DNA of 36,322 nucleotides from Bacillota bacterium (lineage in GTDB: Bacteria; Bacillota; Clostridia; Christensenellales; UBA1242): positions 1 through 36,322 of the forward strand of contig WRAD01000009.1 of NCBI GenBank assembly GCA_009780375.1. The letters are read 5' to 3'. Below the pieces are notes generated by a model. It saw only the letters and a program-made list of their open reading frames with translations. It was not told where the DNA came from and ran no database searches. Positions 7,510-14,955 of this stretch are shown one piece after another. Position numbers and translations under genes: made by a program. Position 1 is the first letter of the stretch; each line of letters begins with the position of its first letter.

Positions 7510-7529
7510 GATGTGGGGTAGTGTTTGCT

Positions 7530-7922
7530 TTAATAACAGTTGCCGCAGTTATCACACTCTTCATCTGATAACAGAACTCGAAAACCATTACTTGCAAGTC
7601 TAAAATTATTTGCGGCTTTTATAAATGGATCCTTGTACTTCTCAGTCAATTGACTGTGAGATGGTATAGAATGATATTCATTGTGGTGGTAATACAATGA
7701 CTTGACCATGTCTAAAAGGCTATCTAATTCCTTTACAGTATTATCAAGTAAAGTACTATCAAAACATTGTGCCTCAAAATATTTCTCATGATATTCTGTA
7801 ATTAATTGCTTTATTCCCGCAATAACTTCATTCGAGAGCTCCTGCCTTGCTTCCGCTACCTCCTTTGCTTGTGCATCGATTTCATCAAATTTACCTTGGA
7901 AATCTTCTACGATTTTTGACAT
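7530..7922 (-). CDS. Hypothetical coiled-coil protein with C-terminal CxxCxxC
   Basis: About 130 aa, largely helical and charged (DEIDAQAKEVAEARQELSNEV suggests a coiled coil), ending in EECDNCGNCY, a small cysteine cluster that could bind a metal. No family recognised. The ORF track starts at 7931. I prefer the second ATG at 7922 (MSKIVEDF) because AGAGAGG is only 2 nt from the first ATG but about 10 nt from the second. A perfect promoter lies just upstream, overlapping the end of the preceding coiled-coil gene. The leader shares AATTTTAGAGAGGAA with the gene at 1802-2089. Confidence 0.72.
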   Translation of the reverse strand: MSKIVEDFQGKFDEIDAQAKEVAEARQELSNEVIAGIKQLITEYHEKYFEAQCFDSTLLDNTVKELDSLLDMVKSLYYHHNEYHSIPSHSQLTEKYKDPFIKAANNFRLASNGFRVLLSDEECDNCGNCY

Positions 7923-7968
7923 AAAACTCATTCCTCTCTAAAATTGAAATAGTTTGTTGTACATAACC

Positions 7969-7997
7969 ATTATACCAAACCTACCTAGCAATGTCAA
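7969..7997 (-). promoter_or_regulatory. Perfect consensus promoter of the CxxCxxC coiled-coil gene
   Basis: Minus strand TTGACA, 17-nt spacer, TATAAT. The -35 box overlaps the stop codon of the upstream gene. Confidence 0.88.
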
Positions 7998-9549
7998 TAC
8001 TCAATTTCTCTATTCTCTTCCCAAAACCGATTTATTAATTCTTGTTCTGTTCCTAATGTTTTTCTATCATCAATAATTTTCTCAATTTTTGATATTGCCA
8101 TTAAGATTAATGCCTTACGCAATTCGTCATTATTTGTTGAATCATCCGGATTTCCAAGTTTCTCTTTAATCACAAAATCAGGAACAGTATATTGTCTATC
8201 TGGACCGTATATTATTACTTCACTCCAAAATTTTGTCCAATAATAACCAGGTTCGCTATATTCTTTGTATCGTATAAAATATTTATCGCCATTTTCAGTG
8301 GTATAGATTTCATCCCACTTTTCATTTTCTTTTTCATTTAATTTGCTTAATGTATATTCTCTGGATTTTTGTTCAAGAATTTTTAAATCATGGTTTTCCG
8401 CCCATTCTTTATAGACATCGAAATCTGAATAATCATCGCCCCATGGATCTCTTTCAATTCTCTTGGCATCATAATTTTCATATTCTTTTTGCTCTTTTGC
8501 TCTTTCTTGACTTGCCCATTTATTATACCAATAAAGTTCTTCACGTTCTTCTGCTTCAATTGCCTGACGTATCCTTTCGTGCTCTGATACAAGATCTTTA
8601 AATCTTTGATTCTCAAACGCAATCTCTTGTTCTAGATTTTTCCGTTCTCTTTTTTCCCGTTCAAAAGCTTCTTGTTCAAATCGAAATTCATCTTTTTTTT
8701 GTGCTATCTCAAGTTTGATATTATCAATTTTTACAGATTCATTAATTAACTCATCAAGTTCTAATTTGCTTTTCTCCAATCCATTTTGTAAATTTATAAT
8801 TTCTTGTTCTAACTTTTCTCTTTCAAATCCTATTTCACTCTTAACTCTCTTTTGCTTTACTTTTTCCTGTGCTATTCTTTCTTGTTCTGCCAAAATATAG
8901 TGTACTCGCTTGTCGTGTTTTTTCCTTTCTTGTTCAAGTTGTTTTTCTTGTAATGAAACTTTTTGATTTAAATTTTCTTGCTCTGATTTTTTCTTTTCAA
9001 GTTTTTCAAGCAAGTTTATAAAGTTATCTTCTAAACTTTTAAGTTCCTTTAATATTTCTTGTTCTCTGCGGCTGGCTTCAATTTGTTCCCGCTTTATTCT
9101 TTCATCTTTATATTGCTCTTCTTTCAAATACAAGTTTTCTTCTTCTAAATACTCCTCATGACGCTCTGGGTAGGGCGAGGGTTTAACCATAAAGTCAAAA
9201 TAGGGAACTTGAGAAAGCATTTTCGCATCTTTGCAATGAAAATAAGCCTGCAAAAAATTTTGCTTTGCTTCAGTATATTCTCTGACATAGGGGTCAACAA
9301 GTCTCTTATGTTGTTTCATACGATTATCATAATATTGCTTTGCTTCGCGTAATTCGGTTGTAAAACTTTAACACTCGGGGTATGCCAATCTTTCTGGCTT
9401 ACAAGCAATTTTTCCGCTATTTTATTTTTCTCAGAATTGAACTCACGGTTTGCATATTCAATAATAGCAATAGCTTGAGAATGTTTCTCCTCTACTTGCT
9501 TTAATGCGGTTGCCGCATCTATAAATTTTTGCATTACCGAATCTGCCAT
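7994..9549 (-). pseudogene. Long coiled-coil protein, probably one gene split by a frameshift
   Basis: Two overlapping ORFs: 9316-9549 (77 aa, starts MADSVMQKFIDAATALK) and 7994-9319 (441 aa). The second ORF's ATG has no Shine-Dalgarno, and its frame stays open upstream of that ATG and reads TELREAKQYYDNR, sequence of the same helical style as what follows (VREYTEAKQNF). It is closed only by a TAA about 50 nt upstream. A single -1 shift near 9355-9365 would give one protein of about 515 aa. The centre (roughly 160 residues, rich in E, K, Q) is a long coiled coil; the C-terminal 130 residues look globular (KYFIRYKEYSEPGYYWTKFW). No family recognised. The alternative is two coupled genes overlapping by ATGA. 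Confidence 0.6.
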
Positions 9550-9554
9550 AGTAA

Positions 9555-9583
9555 AGTATAAAACATTTCTATATAATATACAA
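9555..9583 (-). promoter_or_regulatory. Promoter of the long coiled-coil gene (leaderless)
   Basis: Minus strand TTGTAT, 17-nt spacer, TATACT, ending 5 nt before the ATG at 9549. No Shine-Dalgarno. The -35 box is weak. Confidence 0.5.
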
Positions 9584-9645
9584 TACCCTTATTGCATTTT
9601 TTGAAAGTATATATAAAAAATTTGCCATAAGCATTTAAGTGTGTT

Positions 9646-9722
9646 TGGTGGGTCCAGCAGGACTTGAACCTGCGACCAACCGGTTATGAGCCGGTTGCTC
9701 TGACCAACTGAGCTATGGACCC
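9646..9722 (-). tRNA. tRNA with CAT anticodon, probably tRNA-Met
   Basis: On the minus strand GGGTCCA pairs with TGGACCC, followed by discriminator A and an encoded CCA. D arm GCTCAGTTGGTCAGAGC, anticodon stem ACCGG/CCGGT with loop CTCATAA (anticodon CAT), T arm CAGGTTCAAGTCCTG. An elongator methionine tRNA is favoured. A lysidine-modified tRNA-Ile2 has the same gene anticodon and cannot be excluded by eye; an initiator is unlikely given the paired first acceptor base. Confidence 0.92.
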
Positions 9723-9733
9723 AAAGAGCATGT

Positions 9734-9759
9734 GTTACACCGAAAGAACTTGGTGTAAC
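9734..9759 (-). other. Hairpin in the 5' leader of tRNA-Met
   Basis: GTTACACC and GGTGTAAC (8 bp) around a 10-nt loop lie between the promoter and the tRNA. No T-run follows, so it is probably part of the precursor leader and not a terminator. Confidence 0.5.
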
Positions 9760-9787
9760 TAAAAAACTAGACAACTAGCAACATTAC

Positions 9788-9816
9788 ATAGTATCACAAT
9801 TCAAACTTATCGTCAA
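9788..9816 (-). promoter_or_regulatory. tRNA-Met promoter
   Basis: Minus strand TTGACG, 17-nt spacer, TACTAT with TG upstream. Confidence 0.8.
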
Positions 9817-9845
9817 CAAAAATCAATAGGAATAGAAACTTTTCA

Positions 9846-10508
9846 TTATTTTATTTTCTTTTTTGCTTTAATCTTATCAACAAGTTTATCAATTATGCTT
9901 ACTCGCTTCTCGGTTCCTCCAAACAACGCCGTCATATTGCTTCTATGTGTGAAAAGCACAAGAGCAAAAACTGCAATAAATAATCCGCTTGCCACTGCCG
10001 CTTGGTTTATGGAATTTACTTGAGAATTAATATTAACAAGTTCGTAAATTACAACAACCGCAACAAAACCGATACTTGCGATAGATTGTTGTTTTAAAAC
10101 ACAGTGTGTAATAAATCCAACTGTAAAAGCAACCGCAGTCACAATAGGGGATACCACCAAAAAAACCCCAACAATTGTAGCCGCACCTTTACCGCCCTTG
10201 AATTTTGAAATAATGGGAAAACAATGTCCAATCACGGTCGCTAAGCCAAGTGATAACATCGCAACATACGAATCCCTAAACACAAACATGCCAATTAACG
10301 CAGGTATGACACCCTTTAAAATATCAATCACCAACACCATTATTGCGACTTTTGCACCGAATGCCCGCAAAGTATTTGTTGCTCCTGCACTTCCACTTCC
10401 AACTTTACTTAAATCTTTTTTATTTAACTTTGCAAATAATTTTGCAGGGCTTAAATTACCCACAAAATAAAATAAAATGCAAAAAGGAATCAAATAGATT
10501 AAACTCAT
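9846..10508 (-). CDS. plsY: Glycerol-3-phosphate acyltransferase PlsY
   Basis: Integral membrane enzyme that transfers the acyl group of acyl-phosphate to glycerol-3-phosphate, the first step of phospholipid synthesis. 220 aa with several membrane helices. Conserved motifs are present: SGSAGATNTLR (family SGNxGATNxxR), then GHCFPIISKFKGGKGAAT (GHxxPxFxxFKGGKG). A basic C-terminal tail (KLVDKIKAKKKIK) follows the last helix. It starts 22 nt after der, and that gap has an extended -10 (TGATATAAT) 5 nt before the ATG and no Shine-Dalgarno, so it probably also has its own leaderless transcript. Confidence 0.95.
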   Translation of the reverse strand: MSLIYLIPFCILFYFVGNLSPAKLFAKLNKKDLSKVGSGSAGATNTLRAFGAKVAIMVLVIDILKGVIPALIGMFVFRDSYVAMLSLGLATVIGHCFPIISKFKGGKGAATIVGVFLVVSPIVTAVAFTVGFITHCVLKQQSIASIGFVAVVVIYELVNINSQVNSINQAAVASGLFIAVFALVLFTHRSNMTALFGGTEKRVSIIDKLVDKIKAKKKIK

Positions 10509-10513
10509 AGTTA

Positions 10514-10519
10514 ATTATA
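10514..10519 (-). promoter_or_regulatory. Extended -10 of plsY (leaderless)
   Basis: Minus strand TGATATAAT ends 5 nt before the plsY ATG. No convincing -35 is visible, which an extended -10 can tolerate. Confidence 0.55.
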
Positions 10520-10530
10520 TCATAATTAAC

Positions 10531-11889
10531 TTAAACTTTTTCACTTCTATTTCGCAACACAAACTTTATTGGCGTTCCTGTTAAATCAATCGATTTTCTT
10601 AAACTGTTTTCAAGATATCTTAGATATTGTGATTTGAAAATTGCCGCATCATTAACAAACAATGCAAATGTTGGTGGTGCGGTTCCAATCTGTGTCGAAT
10701 ATAAAATTTTTGCCCTCTTATGACCACTCATAGGCGGTGGATTTAATGCAACAAAACCGTTAATTAGGTTATTCAAAGTGCCTGTTGTAATTCGAGTTTT
10801 AGATTTATCAATAACAAATTCAACCGCTTTCATTAATTCGCCCACCCTTTGTCCAGTCAAAGCCGAAACATAAATTGCCTTGAAATAACTCATGAATGCA
10901 AGATCAAGTTTAAGTTTTTTTGTGAAATCAAGCATGGTGTAACTGTTTTTTTCAATCAAATCCCACTTATTTACAACAACAACACTTGGCTTGCCATTTT
11001 CATGTGCGTATCCAAGCAACCGCACATCTTGTTCTGTTGTTCCTTCTGTGGCATCCACAACAAGTACCACAACATCACTGTCCCTAATTGTGGCAAGTGC
11101 CCGAATCACACTGTAGTGCTCTATCGTTTGTACTTCAACACTACGTTTACGCCTGATACCTGCCGTGTCTGTTAGAACAAAATCTTTTCCTTCATATCTA
11201 AAACCGGTATCAACGGTATCCCGTGTTGTTCCTGCAATATCACTTACCATTACTCTATTTGTACCAAGCAGTTTATTAACAATACTAGATTTTCCTGCAT
11301 TAGGTTTACCTACAATAGCAATTCTAGGTGCAGAGGAAATTTCTTCATCTTCATCATTATCATAAAATTCATCGACCGCTTTTTTTGTAATGACAGGGAA
11401 GTGCTTAACAATTTCATCAAGCAAATCACCAAGCCCTCGCCGTTGAGTGCAACTTATGCCAAATGGTTGGCCAATATCCAGATTAAAAAACTCGTACATC
11501 ATTGCCTCGCGTTCTGCATTATCTAATTTATTTACCGCCAAAATAATATTTTTCTTTGTACGTCTGAGAATATTCGCAATGTCGACATCGTGTGGATGCA
11601 CGCCATCCTCACCACTTGTCAAAAAAACCACTACATCTGCATGTGCAATTGCTATATCTACTTGTTCTCGAATATGTTCGTTCCATTGGTTTGCCACATC
11701 AAAATCCAGACCACCGGTATCTACAAGCGAAAATGTACGCCCCGCCCATTCGACATTATCAATGATTCTGTCACGTGTGACCCCACTCTCTTCAGATACA
11801 ATACTCTTTCTTTTGCCTACAAGAGTATTAAAAAAGGTGCTCTTACCAACATTAGGACGTCCTACAACGGCAACTAAAGGTATTTTCAT
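10531..11889 (-). CDS. der: Ribosome-associated GTPase Der (EngA)
   Basis: Essential double GTPase needed for 50S ribosome assembly. 452 aa. The first G domain has GRPNVGKSTFFN, VDTGG and NKLD. The second has GKPNAGKSSIVN, TDTAGIRRKRSVE and NKWDL. The C-terminal KH-like domain holds NPPPMSGHKRAKILY. Length and layout are normal. The linker between the two domains is acidic (YDNDEDEEIS), as usual. The ATG is preceded by a promoter whose -10 ends 5 nt upstream, with no Shine-Dalgarno, so initiation is probably leaderless. Confidence 0.97.
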   Translation of the reverse strand: MKIPLVAVVGRPNVGKSTFFNTLVGKRKSIVSEESGVTRDRIIDNVEWAGRTFSLVDTGGLDFDVANQWNEHIREQVDIAIAHADVVVFLTSGEDGVHPHDVDIANILRRTKKNIILAVNKLDNAEREAMMYEFFNLDIGQPFGISCTQRRGLGDLLDEIVKHFPVITKKAVDEFYDNDEDEEISSAPRIAIVGKPNAGKSSIVNKLLGTNRVMVSDIAGTTRDTVDTGFRYEGKDFVLTDTAGIRRKRSVEVQTIEHYSVIRALATIRDSDVVVLVVDATEGTTEQDVRLLGYAHENGKPSVVVVNKWDLIEKNSYTMLDFTKKLKLDLAFMSYFKAIYVSALTGQRVGELMKAVEFVIDKSKTRITTGTLNNLINGFVALNPPPMSGHKRAKILYSTQIGTAPPTFALFVNDAAIFKSQYLRYLENSLRKSIDLTGTPIKFVLRNRSEKV

Positions 11890-11894
11890 AACCT

Positions 11895-11923
11895 AGTGTA
11901 TCACACCTTTTTCCGCACTGCAA
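11895..11923 (-). promoter_or_regulatory. der promoter (leaderless)
   Basis: Minus strand TTGCAG, 17-nt spacer, TACACT with TG upstream, ending 5 nt before the ATG. Confidence 0.65.
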
Positions 11924-11977
11924 TTAGAACATAGTTAAGTAAAGCCTATCATAGCTTTTAAAAAGGGGGTTTTCACA

Positions 11978-12037
11978 ATGAACAGTTGTTGGACACCTTG
12001 TAAAGGTCAAAATATAATTGAGGATTTATATTCTTGA
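11978..12037 (+). CDS. Possible 19-aa micropeptide
   Basis: ATG at 11978 opens a 19-codon frame with two cysteines (MNSCWTPCKG...EDLYS), preceded by AAAGGGGG at a good Shine-Dalgarno distance of 8 nt. A weak promoter (TTAGAA, 17 nt, TATCAT) can be drawn upstream. Its stop codon overlaps the -35 box of the next promoter. Very short and unsupported by homology, so only a candidate. Confidence 0.25.
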   Translation: MNSCWTPCKGQNIIEDLYS

Positions 12038-12062
12038 CAAAAATATATCGCACGCATATACT
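12034..12062 (+). promoter_or_regulatory. Perfect-spacing promoter in front of the Cys-rich micropeptide
   Basis: TTGACA, 17-nt spacer, TATACT. No annotated gene begins here. The first useful start codon is 10 nt downstream at 12073, and a strong terminator follows at 12187-12227, giving a transcript of about 155-160 nt. Confidence 0.8.
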
Positions 12063-12072
12063 ATGAATAGTC

Positions 12073-12159
12073 ATGGATAATTTTACAAGGAAAACTGTAT
12101 GTTGCTGTACAACTATTGCATTTGGAAAAGGTGCAATCTGTTGTATTGTGTGCAAATAA
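12073..12159 (+). CDS. Candidate 28-aa cysteine-rich micropeptide (or a small RNA gene)
   Basis: A 29-codon frame below the ORF-track cut-off encodes MDNFTRKTVCCC followed by TTIAFGKGAICCIVCK. Six of 28 residues are cysteine, in a CCC block and a CCxxC block separated by a hydrophobic stretch. The start is 10 nt after a TATACT box with no Shine-Dalgarno, like other apparent leaderless starts here. The unit from promoter to terminator is self-contained, so it could equally be a small RNA with a fortuitous frame. No family recognised, and no modification enzymes are nearby. Confidence 0.4.
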   Translation: MDNFTRKTVCCCTTIAFGKGAICCIVCK

Positions 12160-12186
12160 AATAATCACTTTATAACAGATAGGCGA

Positions 12187-12227
12187 ACTGTAACCAAATG
12201 CAAAATTGCAGGGTTACAGTTTTTTTA
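12187..12227 (+). terminator. Strong terminator of the micropeptide/small RNA unit
   Basis: ACTGTAACC and GGTTACAGT form the stem, with an inner TGCAA/TTGCA pairing in the loop. A run of seven or more T follows. Confidence 0.85.
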
Positions 12228-12244
12228 CAGTATAGGAATTATAC
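12227..12244 (+). repeat. Solitary post-terminator motif
   Basis: ACAGTATAGGAATTATAC follows the terminator T-run directly. It differs by one base from ACAGTCTAGGAATTATAC at 25745-25762, which also follows a terminator T-run. Confidence 0.65.
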
Positions 12245-12246
12245 AT

Positions 12247-12275
12247 TTGTTCAATATCCATGATGGAAATATATT
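12247..12275 (+). promoter_or_regulatory. Promoter of the cysK-cysE fusion
   Basis: TTGTTC, 17-nt spacer, TATATT. AAGGAG follows directly, then the ATG at 12287. Confidence 0.6.
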
Positions 12276-12286
12276 AAGGAGAAATT

Positions 12287-13702
12287 ATGAAAATTCATAA
12301 AAATATAACTGAATTGATTGGAAACACACCGCTTTTGGAACTTGTCAATTTTAATCGCAAGAACCAGCTTGGTGCAAAGGTTATTGCAAAGCTTGAATAC
12401 TTTAATCCCGCTGGAAGTGTCAAAGATCGAATAGCATTTGCCATGTTGTCAAAGGCAAAGGAACAAGGTTTAATTGACGAAAGCACAGTTATCATCGAAC
12501 CTACAAGCGGAAACACAGGAATAGGACTTGCTTTTATTAGTGCGACATGGGGCAATCGAATAATTTTGACAATGCCCGAGACCATGAGCATTGAAAGGCG
12601 AAAACTATTGCAATGCTATGGTGCGGAACTTGTATTGACTGATGGAAAATATGGAATGAAAGGTGCAATAGCAAAAGCAATTGAATTGGCTGGATCCATA
12701 TCCAATTCATTTATACCAAGCCAATTTGAAAACCTAGCAAACCCCGAAATACACAGGCGAACCACAGGGCGAGAAATATGGAAAGACACAGGCGGAAAGA
12801 TTGACATTTTCGTCGGCGGTGTTGGAACTGGTGGAACAATAAGCGGTGTCGGTAAATATTTGAAATCAAAAAATTCGAATATCAAAATTATTGCTGTTGA
12901 ACCACAAGACAGTCCAGTTTTATCAAAAGGGATTGCTGGTTCACACGGCATACAAGGTATTGGTGCAGGGTTCATACCCGACACACTCAACACAGGTATC
13001 TATGACGAGATTATCACTGTTCCTACCGCCAAAGCGATTGAAACAAGCAGAGAACTTGCAAAAAGCGAACAACAGAAACATCAAACATTTATAGAGCAAC
13101 GACAAGAGATCGAACAAATATTGTTATACATATTTGGCGAAAATGTAGAAGCAAATAAATTATTTAGAATGACTGGACTTAACCTTGATCAATTGGACAA
13201 AGCAAAGAATGATATTGAAAAGGACGTGCAATTTTTATTTGAAAATGACCCATCTGCAAAATCGGTCAACGAAATTCGCAGTTACACAAGCCAATTTGCT
13301 ATTGCAGTTTATAGAGTTTCGCACATTATCGCAGACATAGAACTTGCAAGAAGAATGACCGAATACGCGAAATCTGTCAGTGGGGTTGATATTCATCCAC
13401 AAGCAAAAATTGGTTTGCCATTTGCCATAGACCATGGGGTCAATGTCGTTATCGGTGAAACTGCAATTATTGGGAACAATGTCATTTTGTATCATGGTGT
13501 AACACTCGGTGCGAAAACATTAAAGGCAAGAAACCAAACCAAAACCAAGCGACACCCGACGCTTGGGAATAATGTCAAAGTTTATTCAAATACGACAATA
13601 ATCGGTAATGTTAATGTGCCAGATGGAACAATCATAGGTGCAAATATGTTTTTGAAAAATCAGCGAGATGTTGATGAGTGGGTAAAAATTAAAAAAAGTT
13701 GA
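12287..13702 (+). CDS. Fusion of truncated cysteine synthase (CysK) with serine acetyltransferase (CysE)
   Basis: 471 aa. Residues 1 to about 262 are cysteine synthase: PLP lysine motif NPAGSVKDR, substrate loop PTSGNTGIG, phosphate loop [11 protein letters not shown]. The domain stops within the helix RELAKSE, so the normal C-terminal 50-60 residues, including the GISSGA segment whose serine contacts the PLP ring nitrogen, are missing. A helical linker of about 50 residues ([16 protein letters not shown]) follows. From about residue 310 comes serine acetyltransferase: [51 protein letters not shown] and hexapeptide repeats. Together the two activities make cysteine from serine; normally CysE and CysK are separate and form a complex. 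Shine-Dalgarno AAGGAG supports the start. The CysK half may be inactive, or the gene may be a deletion fusion. Confidence 0.88.
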   Translation: MKIHKNITELIGNTPLLELVNFNRKNQLGAKVIAKLEYFNPAGSVKDRIAFAMLSKAKEQGLIDESTVIIEPTSGNTGIGLAFISATWGNRIILTMPETMSIERRKLLQCYGAELVLTDGKYGMKGAIAKAIELAGSISNSFIPSQFENLANPEIHRRTTGREIWKDTGGKIDIFVGGVGTGGTISGVGKYLKSKNSNIKIIAVEPQDSPVLSKGIAGSHGIQGIGAGFIPDTLNTGIYDEIITVPTAKAIETSRELAKSEQQKHQTFIEQRQEIEQILLYIFGENVEANKLFRMTGLNLDQLDKAKNDIEKDVQFLFENDPSAKSVNEIRSYTSQFAIAVYRVSHIIADIELARRMTEYAKSVSGVDIHPQAKIGLPFAIDHGVNVVIGETAIIGNNVILYHGVTLGAKTLKARNQTKTKRHPTLGNNVKVYSNTTIIGNVNVPDGTIIGANMFLKNQRDVDEWVKIKKS

Positions 13703-13708
13703 TACCTG

Positions 13709-14863
13709 TCACCAAAACCAATACATGAATCCGGCCATTACATACGCTACCGCCAAATTAATGCCTGCTACGAAAAATGCAAAACGTATACCTATCTTTT
13801 TTCTTATTGTAAAAAAAGTGTTAAGACACGCAGGGTAGAGCATTACAAAAGTCAAAAAGGCAAGAGCAGACGCTTGTGTAAATGTCACAGCAGATCCGAT
13901 TATTGCTAAACTTGATGCAATCATTTCTTTACCAAGTAATCCAAGCACCAGAACAGTGATTATCACCGCATTTCCAAGTCCCACATAAGTAAACAAAGGT
14001 GCAACAAAATTCGCAATTTGGTATAGGATTGAATTTTGAATTTCAGCGGTGTATCTTAATGAAAAAGTATAATGAGATGAAAAATAAATTATCATGGCAC
14101 TTATTAAAATTGGAAAACTTAACCGCCTAAAAAAACTTAGAACTTGAAAAATAACTCTTTTCATTGAACTGCAAATTTTTTCTTTTTGCTCATCCTTTTT
14201 CACATCTACTTTTTTGCTTAATTGCAAATTCACCCCTTTTGTACGACAATAAATCCAATAGACACCAAGTCCTGTTACTGTTGCAAGAGCATATAAAAGA
14301 TAAATTGTCAAAAAAGAAAATTGAAAAAACCCAGTGACAAAAATAAGAAGCACAGGGATTTTTGCAGAACAAGGAATAAATGAAAGAAGTAAAACTCTTG
14401 CTTTTTGTCTTTCTATCATTTGCTTTTCTTTAAAGGTTGGCCATAATCCAAGGTTTCTTGGCCCACCCTTTTTCATTGTTCCAATCGTTGATACCGCAAC
14501 CATAGTACATCCAAACCCCGTCATAAAAGGAACGATTCCATCAGAAATTCGAAATCTCTTTAATACCTCTAAACATATAAATAAAATCAAAAGTTGGGGT
14601 AAAAATCCCAAAAATGTTACAACAATTGGAAGCAATCCATTGTATGCAAGGTCATGCAAAATGAACAGACGTTGTTCCCTCACAGGGGAAGGTACAATTT
14701 CAATTAATCGACCAAGTCCACTTTGGACAAGTCTCGATAATTCTCGGCCTGGCAACCCGAAAACAAGCCAAAAAACAAAAATTGATGCACCAACGATTAA
14801 TAAAATATGGAACAGCTTCCGAACTTTAACTCTAATATTCTCTGATACAGGTGGTAATCTCAC
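13709..14863 (-). CDS. FeoB-like membrane permease lacking the G domain
   Basis: 384 aa with about eight membrane helices. Two blocks match the membrane half of the ferrous iron transporter FeoB: PFMTGFGCTMVAVSTIGT (FeoB GFGCNVPAxxATR) and VLLLSFIPCSAKIPVLLIF (FeoB MSCSARLPVY), followed by LLGKEMIASSLAII and MLYPACLNTFFTIRKK, like the second gate domain. There is no N-terminal GTPase domain and no FeoA nearby, so transport of ferrous iron is only inferred; a related metal or nucleoside-gate permease is possible. The start is the GTG at 14863, the only start-like codon after an in-frame TAA; TATACA lies 5 nt upstream and there is no Shine-Dalgarno. It ends 6 bp from the convergent cysK-cysE stop. 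Confidence 0.75.
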   Translation of the reverse strand: MRLPPVSENIRVKVRKLFHILLIVGASIFVFWLVFGLPGRELSRLVQSGLGRLIEIVPSPVREQRLFILHDLAYNGLLPIVVTFLGFLPQLLILFICLEVLKRFRISDGIVPFMTGFGCTMVAVSTIGTMKKGGPRNLGLWPTFKEKQMIERQKARVLLLSFIPCSAKIPVLLIFVTGFFQFSFLTIYLLYALATVTGLGVYWIYCRTKGVNLQLSKKVDVKKDEQKEKICSSMKRVIFQVLSFFRRLSFPILISAMIIYFSSHYTFSLRYTAEIQNSILYQIANFVAPLFTYVGLGNAVIITVLVLGLLGKEMIASSLAIIGSAVTFTQASALAFLTFVMLYPACLNTFFTIRKKIGIRFAFFVAGINLAVAYVMAGFMYWFW

Positions 14864-14920
14864 TGCAATGTATATGTCAAATTAAAAGTCGAAACTTTGC
14901 GAAAATTGTGAATTAACACA

Positions 14921-14945
14921 AACAAAAACCCCGTCATGTACAGGG
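14921..14945 (-). terminator. Terminator of the secD-secF operon
   Basis: On the minus strand CCCTGT pairs with ACGGGG (one G-U pair) around ACATG, followed by TTTTTGTTTG. Confidence 0.75.
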
Positions 14946-14955
14946 TTTAAATTTT

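Noticed and set aside
9589-9774. 61-aa minus ORF
   Set aside because: It covers the tRNA-Met gene, which explains the sequence.
12073-12159. RiPP/bacteriocin precursor
   Set aside because: The cysteine pattern is suggestive, but no modification enzyme, protease or transporter gene is nearby.
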